Shown here: piece by piece, positions 35,597-46,005 of the stretch
How positions within the stretch are numbered: the stretch's first letter is position 1
Layout: every line of letters begins with the position of its first letter
Assembly (NCBI RefSeq): GCF_000599985.1
Contig: NZ_CP007445.1
Span: forward strand, 682,001-746,000
Source of the DNA: Gilliamella apicola
GTDB lineage: Bacteria; Pseudomonadota; Gammaproteobacteria; Enterobacterales; Orbaceae
Reading direction: 5' to 3'
DNA: 64,000 nucleotides
Notes under the pieces: model-generated
Told to the model about the DNA's origin: nothing
Seen by the model: only the letters and a program-made list of their open reading frames with translations
Databases searched by the model: none
Translations under genes and position numbers: made by a program

Positions 35597-38500
35597 TTAC
35601 TCATCGTGAAATTTATTACTATCTCGGTTAATTATCAATGGGATTTCGTTACAATCTGTGGTATCAGTGTAGATATTGATTTGATAACTTTTTACCAGAT
35701 CACAAGCGAATGTGCCTGCTACCCATGTGATTGCCGTTAAGTCACTCTTTGGCTGGTTAGGGGTTGAACTTTTCAATTCGACTTTTTCAATATCATCAAA
35801 ATTGGATTGCCATATCGCTTTACGGTTTATAATCGTTTTAAAGCTTTTATTTTCATAACGTTCAACAAAATAACTTTTTTGGGAGGTAACATAGTCTCTA
35901 ATTTTTAAAGTTTCTTTATCTTTATCTTCATTTGTGTGGATTAGGATATTGTCATTTGGTGCAGGGTTCTTATTTATTTTGGTGGAGTTGATATTAAAGT
36001 TGAATTCAATAAAATCGGCATTGCTTTGGTCATTTTTGCCAAATAAACGAACCGATGCCTGCAAAGATTTGTTGGAATTAGATGTGTAATCTAGGTATTG
36101 CAAATAAAAATAGATATGTCTATGATATAGCTTCATTCCATTATATAAACTTGGTTTTTTAAATATCATAAATGTATCAATGCCTGAAATTGCAACCAAG
36201 TAATCATTAACCGAATGACCAAAACCAACAAAGGAATTTTGTTCTTCGTGATAGGCTTCATACCCTAAATAGGCAAACTCTTCTTGCAATCCAAAATAAC
36301 AGCGATTTAGCCAGTGATCGATAGGGGTAAAATTGTCATATTTTTTACTCAAAGCAATTAGATATATTCCCATTAATAATAATATTACGCCTCCACCTAT
36401 AGCTAAAGTTGAAGAAGCCAATAAAAAAACAGCCCCAATACCTAAGATGAAAGCACCTATAACTCTATAAATAAAATAACTTTTATCTTCCATATTCCAC
36501 ATACCGAAAGCACTTTTCAATTCACCTAACGCTTCCATTACAGTTATAAAGGCAAAAGCTCCTGCGATGCATCTGGAGATCATTTTATTTGACTCTAAGA
36601 GTCTTTCAATTTCAGGTACTAATGCTTTGGCAGCGGTTGATCGCATGGCTTTTAACAATTGCATTTCCAGTTTTATGTTTTGATATATGGCAACGGTATC
36701 GACACTAAGTAACGCTAATGAGCTTAAGTCGATGGCTAGTTGAAGTTGTTTCTGTTTTTGAGTTTTGCCCTCTTCAATTTTTTCCAATGCTTTAATGTTA
36801 TCTAAAATATTTAACATGGTGATAACGCCCATTACCGCATTAACAGTATAGTTAAGTCTAGCGGCTTTCACATTTTGTCTAGTTAGTTTTGCTTGTTCAT
36901 ATGTCGATTGATTTTGTTCAATCTTTATTTTTTCGTTTTCTTTTTGATTCATCGCTTCAGTTTCTTTTTTTATTTCACGTTCACGAGTTCTATCATCCCT
37001 TTTATTTTGGTTTGATTGGTGAATCGCTTCATCATTGGAAGATTTCTGCCGATTGGTAATATCAATTTTGCCTTCTAACACAGCTTGCCGATTGACTAAC
37101 GTGACATAATCAGGCATTTTTTTTGCTAAAAAATTCTTAAAATCATTTGGATTGACAATCTCTTTATTTTTCAAAAAACCAACAACTAAGCCTTTACTGA
37201 CTTCATCAGGAAAACAAAGCGTAAATTTAAGTGTTTGGGTTGTTGTTTTTTTTACACCGACATCATATTTTGCATCTGTCACATCAAATTTTTCTAAAAA
37301 AGCAATTTCTGGACCGGTCAAACTGTTTTCGCGGAAAAAACTTCCTTGTAATTGAGTCAATAATGCATAAACTTGTCGAATCTTTTCCGGTCTAACTTTT
37401 TTAGTAAACTCAACCGGATAGGCACCAATGTCACTTAAGTAAGCTAGCGAATCAAGCTGTTTTAAACGTGGCTCAATAGGTTGGAATTGTTTATGTGTTC
37501 TTAAGATTGAGTATTTTTTTAGTGCTTGTTGATGCAGGTATCGATTTTTTCCTACATCTGTCATTACACTGTTCCCTTCTGCCATCTCAGCAAGTTGGTG
37601 GTTGATTGATGCTAAATGTTCATTTAATTGTTTGAGTTCTTTAATTTTTTGATCTCTTATTTTTTGTAGCTTTGTATGCTCTTGTGGATTATATTTTCGA
37701 TTGTTGTTTAACTCTTCTTGTTTAGCGTTGATCTCTTGCCGTTTTTTTTCAATATCAAGTTCAACACGCTCTTTCGCTTTTTGTAGTTCCTTTTCTTTGT
37801 CGGTTTGGGTGTTTTGAGTCTTTTCAGCCTGATAAGTGTTATAAGCTAAAACCAAACCCGTTGAATTACTGATTACATCGCGCCATTTTAGTGATGTATT
37901 ATTATCTAAATTGACAAATGCTGGCGCATCAATATCAATCCCTTGATTATTCTGATGTTCAATTACATAAAAAATACTATTAGGGTTACTCAGTAATTCG
38001 TCCCAAAGGGCGTTATCTTCATCAAGACGGACTTCCGCATGGGTAGAATCAAGCAGGATTTGCAAAACTTCTTTTGTATAGCTGAGAGCTTTGATATTGG
38101 TAGAAAAATCAAATTCTTGTTGCCAAAAAGGCGCTTGATTGAACGTTGTCGGCTTTATTTTACTGTATTTTGAAACAAATTGTGCATTACCAAATAACCA
38201 ACGCACATAAGTAAAATAGTCTTGCGACCATTCTTGATAATATTTTTCAATATCAGCAAAAGCGGTTTCTAATTCACCTTTGAAAGAATCAATTTTTTTA
38301 TTATTAAGCTGTTCATTTATTTTTTTTATTTTTTCGGCCTTCTCTGATTCGGCTTTGGCAATGTCATTTTGTGCTTTATAAAAAATATCATTACCTGAAT
38401 CATATGCAGCGTCAATATCTTTTATATAGTCATACCATTCTTGTAACCGGGCAATTTCAGTGTCGTAAGCATTTTCAACTGAAGTACGATAGTTCTCAAT

Positions 38501-39577
38501 AAGCTGTAGAATAGTGCGTTTTTTAAACATATCTGGCTGATAATACTTAAACCGTTTTTTTAAAATAGGATTAACACTTTTATACAGTTGTTCACCACGT
38601 TTTTGATAAACCTGTGTTGCATCTTTTAGAGAAACGACATCACATTGTTGGTCATTCAGATTACTTTTTTGGTTATCCTTATTGTCTTCTTGATTAGTAA
38701 AAATATGCAGTTGTGATAATCGTTGCGAGTTGAGTTCTTGAGCAATGCCAAATGTATCTTCTAATACAACACCACAAGATATCGGTTTATCCCCGTTATA
38801 TAGTTGACTGACATGTATAGCATATTTTTGTTTCTGACTTTTTAAACTTATAAAAGGATGTACCGATTTAAAATTATTAAGGCCTTTATCACCAAAACGA
38901 AACTCCAATACTTTGCTGTCGTCATTATTAGATTCTTGATAATTACTACCAAAAATATCTTTAAATGGTACAGAACGATTACCTGTTGCTTCGGCTGGTG
39001 AGTCTTTAAATTGTTTTATATTAATTTTTGTAAAACGGGATAATATTTTGCTATCTTGTTGCTTTAAATAATCATTGATTGTTTTTTCGCTCCAAGGTTG
39101 CGAAGTGTAAGCCACCCATGCATAAGTATAATGTTCTTCAAGATTAATGAATGATGCTGGAATGGTATGATAGGCATTTTTGCATGCTTTTGATATCGGC
39201 CTTGGCTGGGTATTGGTCAATTCATAAAGTTTTTTTAATCTAAGTGCGCCTTCAATACATTCATAGACATGAAATATTCGGCTATTAATATCATCGTCAA
39301 GTTGATGCATAACGTAGACATAACCGTCACGCAAAGTACGAAGTACATAGCTATAATACTCTAATTCTATTTCTGGTTTGCGATTGTTAAAATCTAAGCT
39401 TTTAGTGTAATCGGCTAATTCTTGATAAATGGGGTCAATGCTTTTAGTTAACAAAGATTGAGTTTTTACAACCGCTTGACGCAGTAAAAATACCGGAATT
39501 CCGACTCGACCACAAGCAAGGCAATTTCCTTTCGCTTCGTTTTGATTTTCTTTAGCAATGTTTTCTGTTTTTTTCAT
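35597..39577 (-). CDS. VasX-like T6SS pore-forming effector (BTH_I2691-type N-terminus)
   Basis: 1326 aa. The N-terminal region CLACGRVGIPVFLLRQAVV followed by LRTLRDGYVYVMHQLDD matches the VasX N-terminal domain of T6SS membrane-attacking effectors. Long coiled-coil stretches lie at ~590-665 and ~845-910. Hydrophobic helices follow at ~916 (NAVMGVITMLNIL), ~1006 (CIAGAFAFITVMEAL) and ~1040-1085 (AFILGIGAVFLLASS, IGGGVILLLMGIYLI), which would form the colicin-like channel. The C-terminal ~220 residues are soluble. It sits third in a vgrG operon, so it is probably loaded on this VgrG through the DUF4123 adaptor. Target: inner membrane of competing bacteria (family knowledge). Confidence 0.82.
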   Translation of the reverse strand: MKKTENIAKENQNEAKGNCLACGRVGIPVFLLRQAVVKTQSLLTKSIDPIYQELADYTKSLDFNNRKPEIELEYYSYVLRTLRDGYVYVMHQLDDDINSRIFHVYECIEGALRLKKLYELTNTQPRPISKACKNAYHTIPASFINLEEHYTYAWVAYTSQPWSEKTINDYLKQQDSKILSRFTKINIKQFKDSPAEATGNRSVPFKDIFGSNYQESNNDDSKVLEFRFGDKGLNNFKSVHPFISLKSQKQKYAIHVSQLYNGDKPISCGVVLEDTFGIAQELNSQRLSQLHIFTNQEDNKDNQKSNLNDQQCDVVSLKDATQVYQKRGEQLYKSVNPILKKRFKYYQPDMFKKRTILQLIENYRTSVENAYDTEIARLQEWYDYIKDIDAAYDSGNDIFYKAQNDIAKAESEKAEKIKKINEQLNNKKIDSFKGELETAFADIEKYYQEWSQDYFTYVRWLFGNAQFVSKYSKIKPTTFNQAPFWQQEFDFSTNIKALSYTKEVLQILLDSTHAEVRLDEDNALWDELLSNPNSIFYVIEHQNNQGIDIDAPAFVNLDNNTSLKWRDVISNSTGLVLAYNTYQAEKTQNTQTDKEKELQKAKERVELDIEKKRQEINAKQEELNNNRKYNPQEHTKLQKIRDQKIKELKQLNEHLASINHQLAEMAEGNSVMTDVGKNRYLHQQALKKYSILRTHKQFQPIEPRLKQLDSLAYLSDIGAYPVEFTKKVRPEKIRQVYALLTQLQGSFFRENSLTGPEIAFLEKFDVTDAKYDVGVKKTTTQTLKFTLCFPDEVSKGLVVGFLKNKEIVNPNDFKNFLAKKMPDYVTLVNRQAVLEGKIDITNRQKSSNDEAIHQSNQNKRDDRTREREIKKETEAMNQKENEKIKIEQNQSTYEQAKLTRQNVKAARLNYTVNAVMGVITMLNILDNIKALEKIEEGKTQKQKQLQLAIDLSSLALLSVDTVAIYQNIKLEMQLLKAMRSTAAKALVPEIERLLESNKMISRCIAGAFAFITVMEALGELKSAFGMWNMEDKSYFIYRVIGAFILGIGAVFLLASSTLAIGGGVILLLMGIYLIALSKKYDNFTPIDHWLNRCYFGLQEEFAYLGYEAYHEEQNSFVGFGHSVNDYLVAISGIDTFMIFKKPSLYNGMKLYHRHIYFYLQYLDYTSNSNKSLQASVRLFGKNDQSNADFIEFNFNINSTKINKNPAPNDNILIHTNEDKDKETLKIRDYVTSQKSYFVERYENKSFKTIINRKAIWQSNFDDIEKVELKSSTPNQPKSDLTAITWVAGTFACDLVKSYQINIYTDTTDCNEIPLIINRDSNKFHDE

Positions 39578-39612
39578 CTTACACTCTATTATTCTTGTTT
39601 TATCTGTTTTTG

Positions 39613-40542
39613 CTATTCTTTATCAGAAAGTAATTGGCTTTCAAAATGAATATTGGCATTGATAACATGTTTTGAGAATGTGCCTGGTTCTTGTTGCGCT
39701 TTTCTAATTTGCTCAAATATTTGCGGATGTTGAGTAAAAACTTGATGATACCTTAATCCGTTTAGTCCCCAAAATAAGATATCGGTAGCATGGGTTAAGC
39801 CTAATTGATAAGCCTGTTCAACCAGTTGTGTTGATTGCGAAATCACATTTTCATTAAGCGGTAAATTTTTTTGTTCATCAAATTGTGACCGGTTATTCGA
39901 CCATGCATTAACAAGTGTTCGAATCATCCTGAAATTTTTTAAGCGTTGGCAATAAGTAGAACTCCAACTGATTGGTGTTTCGAGTGAGTTATCAGCAGTG
40001 AAACGAATAAATTTGCCACCATTAATGGATGGATAATAGTAGTTTTCAATTTGAGAAAATTGCGCTTTTAGCCATGCATTGTCTTCTTTTGAACCCATTT
40101 CGTGTAAAAATTGCATTCGAAAAGGTTCAAAGAAAGGGTAATAAGGTTGTCGCAATGTTTGTGCGATGTTATTACCAATCTTGATCAGTTGTTTTGCCAG
40201 TACCGACGGTTTGAGATCAGAGATAATATAAGCACAAATATAACGTTTAGACCATAAACATTCAATTTTGGCTTGTTGGCTGATTTCATCAAGCATCAAA
40301 TCGGCATAAAATTCATTTGGTTCAGCAAGTTTAATCAGTGTCGGGCATATACTTTGATCATAATCCAAATCTGTACGTAATACTTGCGTCAATTTTTTTT
40401 CGCCAAAGGGTTTATCTTCACCAAATAGATCTAATAATGAATCGCGTGATAATGGACTTAATGAATTAAGTACCACTAAATTATCTACTAATAAATAGCG
40501 ATATTTATTAAAGTTATCTTGATTGTTTAATTCAGTTAGCAT
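39613..40542 (-). CDS. DUF4123 T6SS effector adaptor (Tap/TEC)
   Basis: 309 aa. DUF4123 chaperones load an effector onto VgrG and are not secreted themselves. Family-like features are LLVDNLVVLNSLSPL near the start and YYPFFEPFRMQFLHE at ~135-150; the overall size fits. It starts two bases after the vgrG stop without its own strong ribosome binding site, so translation should be coupled to vgrG. The effector gene follows after 35 bases. The C-terminal helical part (AYQLGLTHATDILFWGLNGL) resembles the ending of other adaptors of this group. Confidence 0.78.
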   Translation of the reverse strand: MLTELNNQDNFNKYRYLLVDNLVVLNSLSPLSRDSLLDLFGEDKPFGEKKLTQVLRTDLDYDQSICPTLIKLAEPNEFYADLMLDEISQQAKIECLWSKRYICAYIISDLKPSVLAKQLIKIGNNIAQTLRQPYYPFFEPFRMQFLHEMGSKEDNAWLKAQFSQIENYYYPSINGGKFIRFTADNSLETPISWSSTYCQRLKNFRMIRTLVNAWSNNRSQFDEQKNLPLNENVISQSTQLVEQAYQLGLTHATDILFWGLNGLRYHQVFTQHPQIFEQIRKAQQEPGTFSKHVINANIHFESQLLSDKE

Positions 40543-40544
40543 TA

Positions 40545-43295
40545 TTAATCCGTTTCTGCACAGTGTTTAACATTCAGCTCACTTGATTTTAATGTTATCG
40601 TTCTGTTTTGAGTTGCTGGCCCCATCTTGTTCATCGCATTGCATTTCAAGTAAACGTTATTATTTGTACCCAGTTCAATTCCCGCACTGCTAATTTTGAT
40701 GTATGAACCACCACACATTAACGTCAGCTCTTCACTTGCGGTAACCGTCAGTTCACCATCGACACTGTCTATTTTAATATCTTGCTTGGCGGCCATATTC
40801 AGGTTGGCATTTTGTGCCTGCACCTCAATATCACCTTGGTTGGCAAAGACTTTCATTCCTGATTTATGGGCAAATAGACCGATGGATTCACCGGATGAGA
40901 CGGTAATATTTTTTAACGCATTGATGTCAGTTTGGTTTTCACTGGTCACCGATACACTGTTTGACGTTGACAGTTGGATGTTTTCAGGACTGGTTAAAGC
41001 AATGCCTTCTTGTGCATAAGCAAGAATGCCACTTTGGGCTAATTGGGTTAATGTTGTTTTAAGTTGCTCTTGACTGTCAGTGTCCGCACCATGAGCTTCA
41101 GAGGCGGTTGCTGCATTTTGCAGTGCTTTGGCAATTGATAGTGCATTTTCAAGCTGGGTAATGGCAGCTTGCATATCAAGCTGTTTACCTTGTGCTTTAG
41201 GTTCAGTCTGACTGGTCAGGTATAAGCCTTTATTGGCAGCAATTGCTCCCCACTCATCGGTGCGCAGTTCAAACCCTTCACCTCGCTGGGTTTTGTTTTG
41301 GTCAACTAAATGCCCAATGTTAAGCTGGGTTTTACCGTATTCGGTCGCTAACTTGATGTGCTCTTGTCCGCGTTTATCATCCATCCGTAACTTATTGTTC
41401 GCCGGTGTGCGAATTACATTACGGTGTTTGTTTATGGTGGTCACATGGTCAGGGTGTTGACTGTCATGCATTGCATGTGCAATATAAGGTCGGTCCGGAT
41501 TACCGTTAGTAAAGGCAACCGCAACTTCTGTGCCGTCAATCAGTGGAAAGTGAAAACCATAGGTACTGCCGGCATACGGTTTAGCCAGCCTTAGCCATAA
41601 GCTCTCTTCACCGTTTCGCCACTCTTTTAAGTCAAAGTTAAATTTAACCCGATAGCGCCCTTGTGTATCAATATAACCATAGGTGTCATTATCCGGACTG
41701 GTTACCCGTGCCGGTAAGGTGCCATCAATGGTTGGGAAAGGGATAGGCTCTGGGCGGTAAGGTTTTAATGGCTGGTAAGGTATCGCGGTAAAAGTCAGTT
41801 CATAAGCATCACTGCGGTTTCCCTGACCTTGCACCGTTAATATCATTATGCCTTCATCTATTCCAGCAATCATGCTACCTTTGATGCGGATATGTTGACC
41901 CGGAGCTAAATTGGCCTGATTGCTTTTACCCCGGATAAGGATTTGACGGCTAATGGCGTGTTCATGGCGAATGCGGGCATACCATTCACCACTTTCAACA
42001 CCATTACCCGTGTTACCAGAGTTAGTGCTAATATCACTGTTGTTATCGCGACTATTATCGTTATTATTGCCGTTACTGCCTTGACTATCATCGGTATCGA
42101 TATCACCACTGTTTTCATCATCGTCATCATGATTATTTATGTCACTATCAATATCGTCATCATTATTACTGTTGTAATTATTTATATCATTGTTATTGGC
42201 ATGACTACCATTACTATTTAATCCTTTATAGTGCTCATCATAACGGTAATCAGTGCCATAAGTGGTGTTATCTTTCAGTTGGCTGTTAACTTCACCGAGT
42301 AAGTTCGCCTGCGCATCTCGGTAGTTATAATCTTGTACTTGTACCGAAGATTCCACCATTTGACTGTGCAAGGTCATATCCCAGACACTTTCAACGCCGT
42401 TATCCAGTGTGCCACTCGGTTGTTTGTAGACAATATCAGCCACCTGCTGATAACCTTGTTCATAATCACTGATGACCATCACATCACAATTGTGTTCACC
42501 ATGGGTTTCAAATCGGAAATAGACGCCCACATCAGCAAGCAGTCTTTGAATAAACTCAAGGTCACTCTCTTGCCACTGGGTGATAAATTCACGCTCTGGG
42601 TATTGCTCTTTAAGTGCTAAACGATAATCAATCCCTGTATAACCATGACCGCGCAAGACCTCTTCAACCACACTAATAACGCTCTGATTTTGAAAAATAG
42701 CACAGTTATGACTTAATGCCAGTTTGGCTAATTGCGAGGACAAAACCACCTGATAACGGGCTTCGTCATTACTTACTGATAATTGACTGAACTGGGTTAT
42801 CACACCATAAAGAGTACGGGAGCCACCTTGAGATAATAATGAGTTTAAGGAATTAAGTGGATTGAGTTGCGTTAAAGAGTTAAGTGAATCAAGTGGATTG
42901 GATTGTGTAAACTTATCTAACTGTTTTAATGGCTCGGACTGTTTTAATGCTTGTAAAGGATTGGCGGAGGTTAAAGAATTGAGCGCATCAAGTCCTTTCG
43001 TTGCAATATCACTTAAATGGTTAGAATTAGTCGAGTTAAAACTCAAACGGGCATTTTGATTAAGAAATGACTCAACAAGAAGATGTTTATTCGAGCTAGT
43101 AAAAGTAATAGTGTAATGCCAAGGCTGGTTAAGTTGCTCATTACCCTCAACCTGTAAGATTGAAACCTCAGCAGGCAACCCGTCCATATTTAATGTGTAA
43201 CGATTATGACCTGCTCTATTAACCAACCCATTCTTTAAACCACGACTTAAATCATTCCCCAACTGACTAATCAGATTGGTTAATCCTTTATCCAT
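40545..43295 (-). CDS. vgrG: VgrG (T6SS spike protein) with an Asn/Asp-rich insert
   Basis: 916 aa from ATG 43295, chosen because GAGG lies five bases before it; an upstream in-frame ATG at 43316 has none. The N-terminal gp27-like part (LNMDGLPAEVSILQVEGNE, LYGVITQFSQLS, YPEREFITQWQESDLEFIQRLLADVG), the gp5-like OB-fold segment (VKFNFDLKEWRNGEESLWLRL, FPLIDGTEVAVAFTNGNPDRP) and the C-terminal beta-helix (DUF2345-like) are all present. Unusual are two insertions: a repeated NPLxSLNSL stretch at ~100-140 and a low-complexity Asn/Asp/Ser tract at ~357-437. Head of the operon that delivers the VasX-like effector. Confidence 0.93.
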   Translation of the reverse strand: MDKGLTNLISQLGNDLSRGLKNGLVNRAGHNRYTLNMDGLPAEVSILQVEGNEQLNQPWHYTITFTSSNKHLLVESFLNQNARLSFNSTNSNHLSDIATKGLDALNSLTSANPLQALKQSEPLKQLDKFTQSNPLDSLNSLTQLNPLNSLNSLLSQGGSRTLYGVITQFSQLSVSNDEARYQVVLSSQLAKLALSHNCAIFQNQSVISVVEEVLRGHGYTGIDYRLALKEQYPEREFITQWQESDLEFIQRLLADVGVYFRFETHGEHNCDVMVISDYEQGYQQVADIVYKQPSGTLDNGVESVWDMTLHSQMVESSVQVQDYNYRDAQANLLGEVNSQLKDNTTYGTDYRYDEHYKGLNSNGSHANNNDINNYNSNNDDDIDSDINNHDDDDENSGDIDTDDSQGSNGNNNDNSRDNNSDISTNSGNTGNGVESGEWYARIRHEHAISRQILIRGKSNQANLAPGQHIRIKGSMIAGIDEGIMILTVQGQGNRSDAYELTFTAIPYQPLKPYRPEPIPFPTIDGTLPARVTSPDNDTYGYIDTQGRYRVKFNFDLKEWRNGEESLWLRLAKPYAGSTYGFHFPLIDGTEVAVAFTNGNPDRPYIAHAMHDSQHPDHVTTINKHRNVIRTPANNKLRMDDKRGQEHIKLATEYGKTQLNIGHLVDQNKTQRGEGFELRTDEWGAIAANKGLYLTSQTEPKAQGKQLDMQAAITQLENALSIAKALQNAATASEAHGADTDSQEQLKTTLTQLAQSGILAYAQEGIALTSPENIQLSTSNSVSVTSENQTDINALKNITVSSGESIGLFAHKSGMKVFANQGDIEVQAQNANLNMAAKQDIKIDSVDGELTVTASEELTLMCGGSYIKISSAGIELGTNNNVYLKCNAMNKMGPATQNRTITLKSSELNVKHCAETD

Positions 43296-44096
43296 GTTAT
43301 CCTCGATATATTTCATGTATATAGCAAATACGACTTTGCTTTATTGAACTATGTTTATTGTTATTAATAATTATTTAGTGTTATTTTTTACTAAGAATTT
43401 GATTATTTTAGAATTTATTATTATAAGTAAAACGCTTTAATGAATTCATATTAAAAAACAACCTAAAAAAGAGTATAAAAATACCTTAATCTGCATATTT
43501 TGCAACCTTTTTTTGAAATTTTATTAAACTTGAATTAGATAGATAACTTACTGATATCATTAATTAATTATCAAAAAAATAATTAGAATTTGTTGCCAAA
43601 TCATTATCAAAAAAGGATTAACAAAATTTTGCTTTATTAGGTTTTATATTGAATGTTTTGCTCAAAATTTTTATTAATAGTCATATCTAAAAAATTCTTT
43701 TGACTGAAACATAGCCACAACCTCAAACTTTTTGACAAAATGACTGACTGTACAACGATAAAAATTATTTTTTAAACTATCGATAAGATAGTGAATAGAA
43801 TTTTAGTGTGATTAAATAATACAATTAATTTAAGTTTAAAAAAATAATTATATTAATAAGTTATAATTTATTTTGTAAAAAATATTCAGGAGTGTATATC
43901 ATTTCATTTTTTATTAATATCTAAATTTAATGCTAATAATAGATAGGTTAATTAAAGAGTTATAAATAATTCATGTTTTATGATGCAGTTTCATATTGAT
44001 TGGTGATGAAGGTAGTATGATAAATAATTTGTCATGTTTATAATCATCTTATTTATAGGGTAAAACTAATATAGAGGATATAATTAACTAATAGCA
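43296..44096. other. Long AT-rich region upstream of vgrG
   Basis: About 800 bases without a gene on either strand. It must carry the vgrG operon promoter. I see no defendable operator or RNA gene, only long A/T runs. Confidence 0.4.
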
Positions 44097-44318
44097 GCAC
44101 AATGGCGACAAGCCAATCCTGATCAAAAAGGAAACATACGTGATGTTGCTACATTAGAGCAATTAGTCGTTTTATCTAATCTGGAAAGTATTAACTCAGT
44201 CTTAATTCATCAAGGTATAAGTGGTTGCGAACGATTGATACAACTCAATGGTATTGCGATTAATCAAATGCAATCTTTGGTCAATATTTTTGAAACGAAG
44301 AATCTTATATTCAGTTAG
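44097..44318 (+). pseudogene. C-terminal stub of a KilA-N domain prophage protein
   Basis: A 73-codon open frame without a start: QWRQANPDQKGNIRDVATL, then EQLVVLSNLESINSVLIHQG and ERLIQLNGIAINQM. This matches the C-terminal tail of enterobacterial KilA-N domain proteins as I remember it. A stop precedes the stub at 44085. The DNA-binding N-terminal domain is gone. Confidence 0.6.
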
Positions 44319-44346
44319 TAGTATATAAACGATAATACAGTGTATT

Positions 44347-45165
44347 TTAGGTATGTAATGCCTGAAATACGCTGTACAAACAGTAATGTTTTCCACACAT
44401 AATGTCATTATTATCAATTATTAAAGCTCGTTTCAGTTGTGATGGTCTCAGCCCCAAACTAGATAAACATGTTCTACTAAAATGAGCCGAATCAGAAAAT
44501 CCCATATCACTGGCTAATTTTGTCAGTGTTGTAGGGGAGTCGAGTATATCAATTACATCCTGTAATCTTTTCCACAATAGATAACTCCTGAAATTAATAC
44601 CCAACTCAGAACGAAAAAGATGAAGAAAGCGACTTTCAGAAAGGTGTATTTTTTCGGCGATTTCCCTCGATGAAATTTGCTTTATGGGTAATGATGAAAT
44701 AATAGAGACTGCTTTATTAATGCGGTTATCTTGATCACATGAGCAATTAGGATCTGACTCACATAATAACTTATAGACGTGATAAAGCTCAAATGGTTGG
44801 CTAATAGTAACAGATTTTATAAAATAACTGGCAATTTTTAATGCTTCTTTGTTAGTAAGAAAATAAACAGGATTATTTTCAGTAAAATGCGATAATAAGT
44901 GATAATAGGGATCTTCTGGGCCAATAAGTAAATTAATACAACAGACATCTGGTGCGCTCAGTTTATGGGGAACATTTGATTGAATAATAAAACCAAACAC
45001 ATCTTTTTTTTCATCTGGTGTTTCTAGCTCAAAAGACATATTGTGCAATGATATTGTCAATTGAAGAGAAGGGTGACGATGCCAATCCGTCGTGATATTG
45101 TTTATAAAAAGCAATGTAGATAAATTTTGTCGGTGCACTTTAACTAACAAATCATTGTCTAACAT
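44347..45165 (-). CDS. AraC-family transcriptional regulator
   Basis: 272 aa. The C-terminal AraC domain has both HTH motifs: SSREIAEKIHLSESRFLHLF and TLTKLASDMGFSDSAHFSRT with the following GLRPSQLKR. The N-terminal ~150 residues look like a cupin-type sensor (HRHPSLQLTISLHN near the start, typical AraC effector-binding strand). It is divergent from the dead PPTase gene and probably once controlled the siderophore-like or export genes around it. AAGG upstream of the ATG serves as ribosome binding site. Confidence 0.85.
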   Translation of the reverse strand: MLDNDLLVKVHRQNLSTLLFINNITTDWHRHPSLQLTISLHNMSFELETPDEKKDVFGFIIQSNVPHKLSAPDVCCINLLIGPEDPYYHLLSHFTENNPVYFLTNKEALKIASYFIKSVTISQPFELYHVYKLLCESDPNCSCDQDNRINKAVSIISSLPIKQISSREIAEKIHLSESRFLHLFRSELGINFRSYLLWKRLQDVIDILDSPTTLTKLASDMGFSDSAHFSRTCLSSLGLRPSQLKRALIIDNNDIMCGKHYCLYSVFQALHT

Positions 45166-45288
45166 GATATTTTATCCTTGCTAAATAAACATCTTTGTCA
45201 TTAAAAACAGTAACATAAACCATGTATAAAGACTATACATATATACGTAATTCGATTAACTTAAACTAACTAAAGGATAACACATATC

Positions 45289-46001
45289 ATGTATAAAGTT
45301 AATCAAGAACAATACAAACGTATTTTTGGCTATTTTAAACCTATCACCAAAAACTTTATTATAGGATCTCAAAATATCTCGCAATCTTTTTGCCATTTTT
45401 CAGTAGATAATTTTAATATTAATAATTTTGATGATTTACCATTAAAATTAAAAAAAGATATTTAATACTTTCCAGTAAGAAGAAAAATAGAGTTTTTAGC
45501 TGGTAGAGTGTGTTCTGCTACGGCATTAGAAAACTTATTGCGTGATGGAGAATATTACTGGAGACTAAAAAGTTCCAACCGAGCCGTTTTATGGCCTAAA
45601 AACATAGCTGGTTCAATATCTCACTCTAATAATTTTGTAACTGCGGTTACAATAAAACACTCAAATGAGGTTCAAAGCATAGGAGTTGATATAGAAAAAA
45701 TAATGTCCACTCAAAAAGCAATTGATTTAAGTCAAACGATCCTAAAATGCGCTCACTCCCAGTGACATGATAATGGACATAACACATTACATTACTTTAG
45801 TATTTTCAGCCAAAGAGAGTTTATATAAAGCGTTTAGCTCAACTGGTATTACACTTTCATATGAAGATATCTTTTGCATAGGTATAAACAAAGAAAAAAA
45901 CATGTACATTACATGTAGGTAATCCGATCAATAAAGTTTTTGAAGTTCATTTTTATTTTTCGAAATATTATAATCTTGTTATGACTTACGTACTTATCTA
46001 A
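45289..46001 (+). pseudogene. EntD-type 4'-phosphopantetheinyl transferase, inactivated
   Basis: The frame runs from MYKVNQEQYK to a TAA at codon 59 (KKDI-stop-YFPVRRKIEFLAGR), continues in the same frame through SISHSNNFVTAV and IGVDIEKIMS, then shifts around 45760. The catalytic FSAKESLYKAF motif is found in another frame (~45810-45840), followed by more lesions up to a final stop. Order and motifs (SISH, GVDIE, FSAKES) are those of EntD-like enzymes that activate carrier proteins of NRPS pathways. With at least two lesions no active enzyme is possible. Confidence 0.75.
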
Positions 46002-46005
46002 CCAA

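Noticed and set aside
41943..42221. Open frame opposite the VgrG Asn/Asp tract
   Set aside because: It arises from the low-complexity antisense of AAT/GAT codons; the translation is a run of Ile/Val/Thr with no start context.
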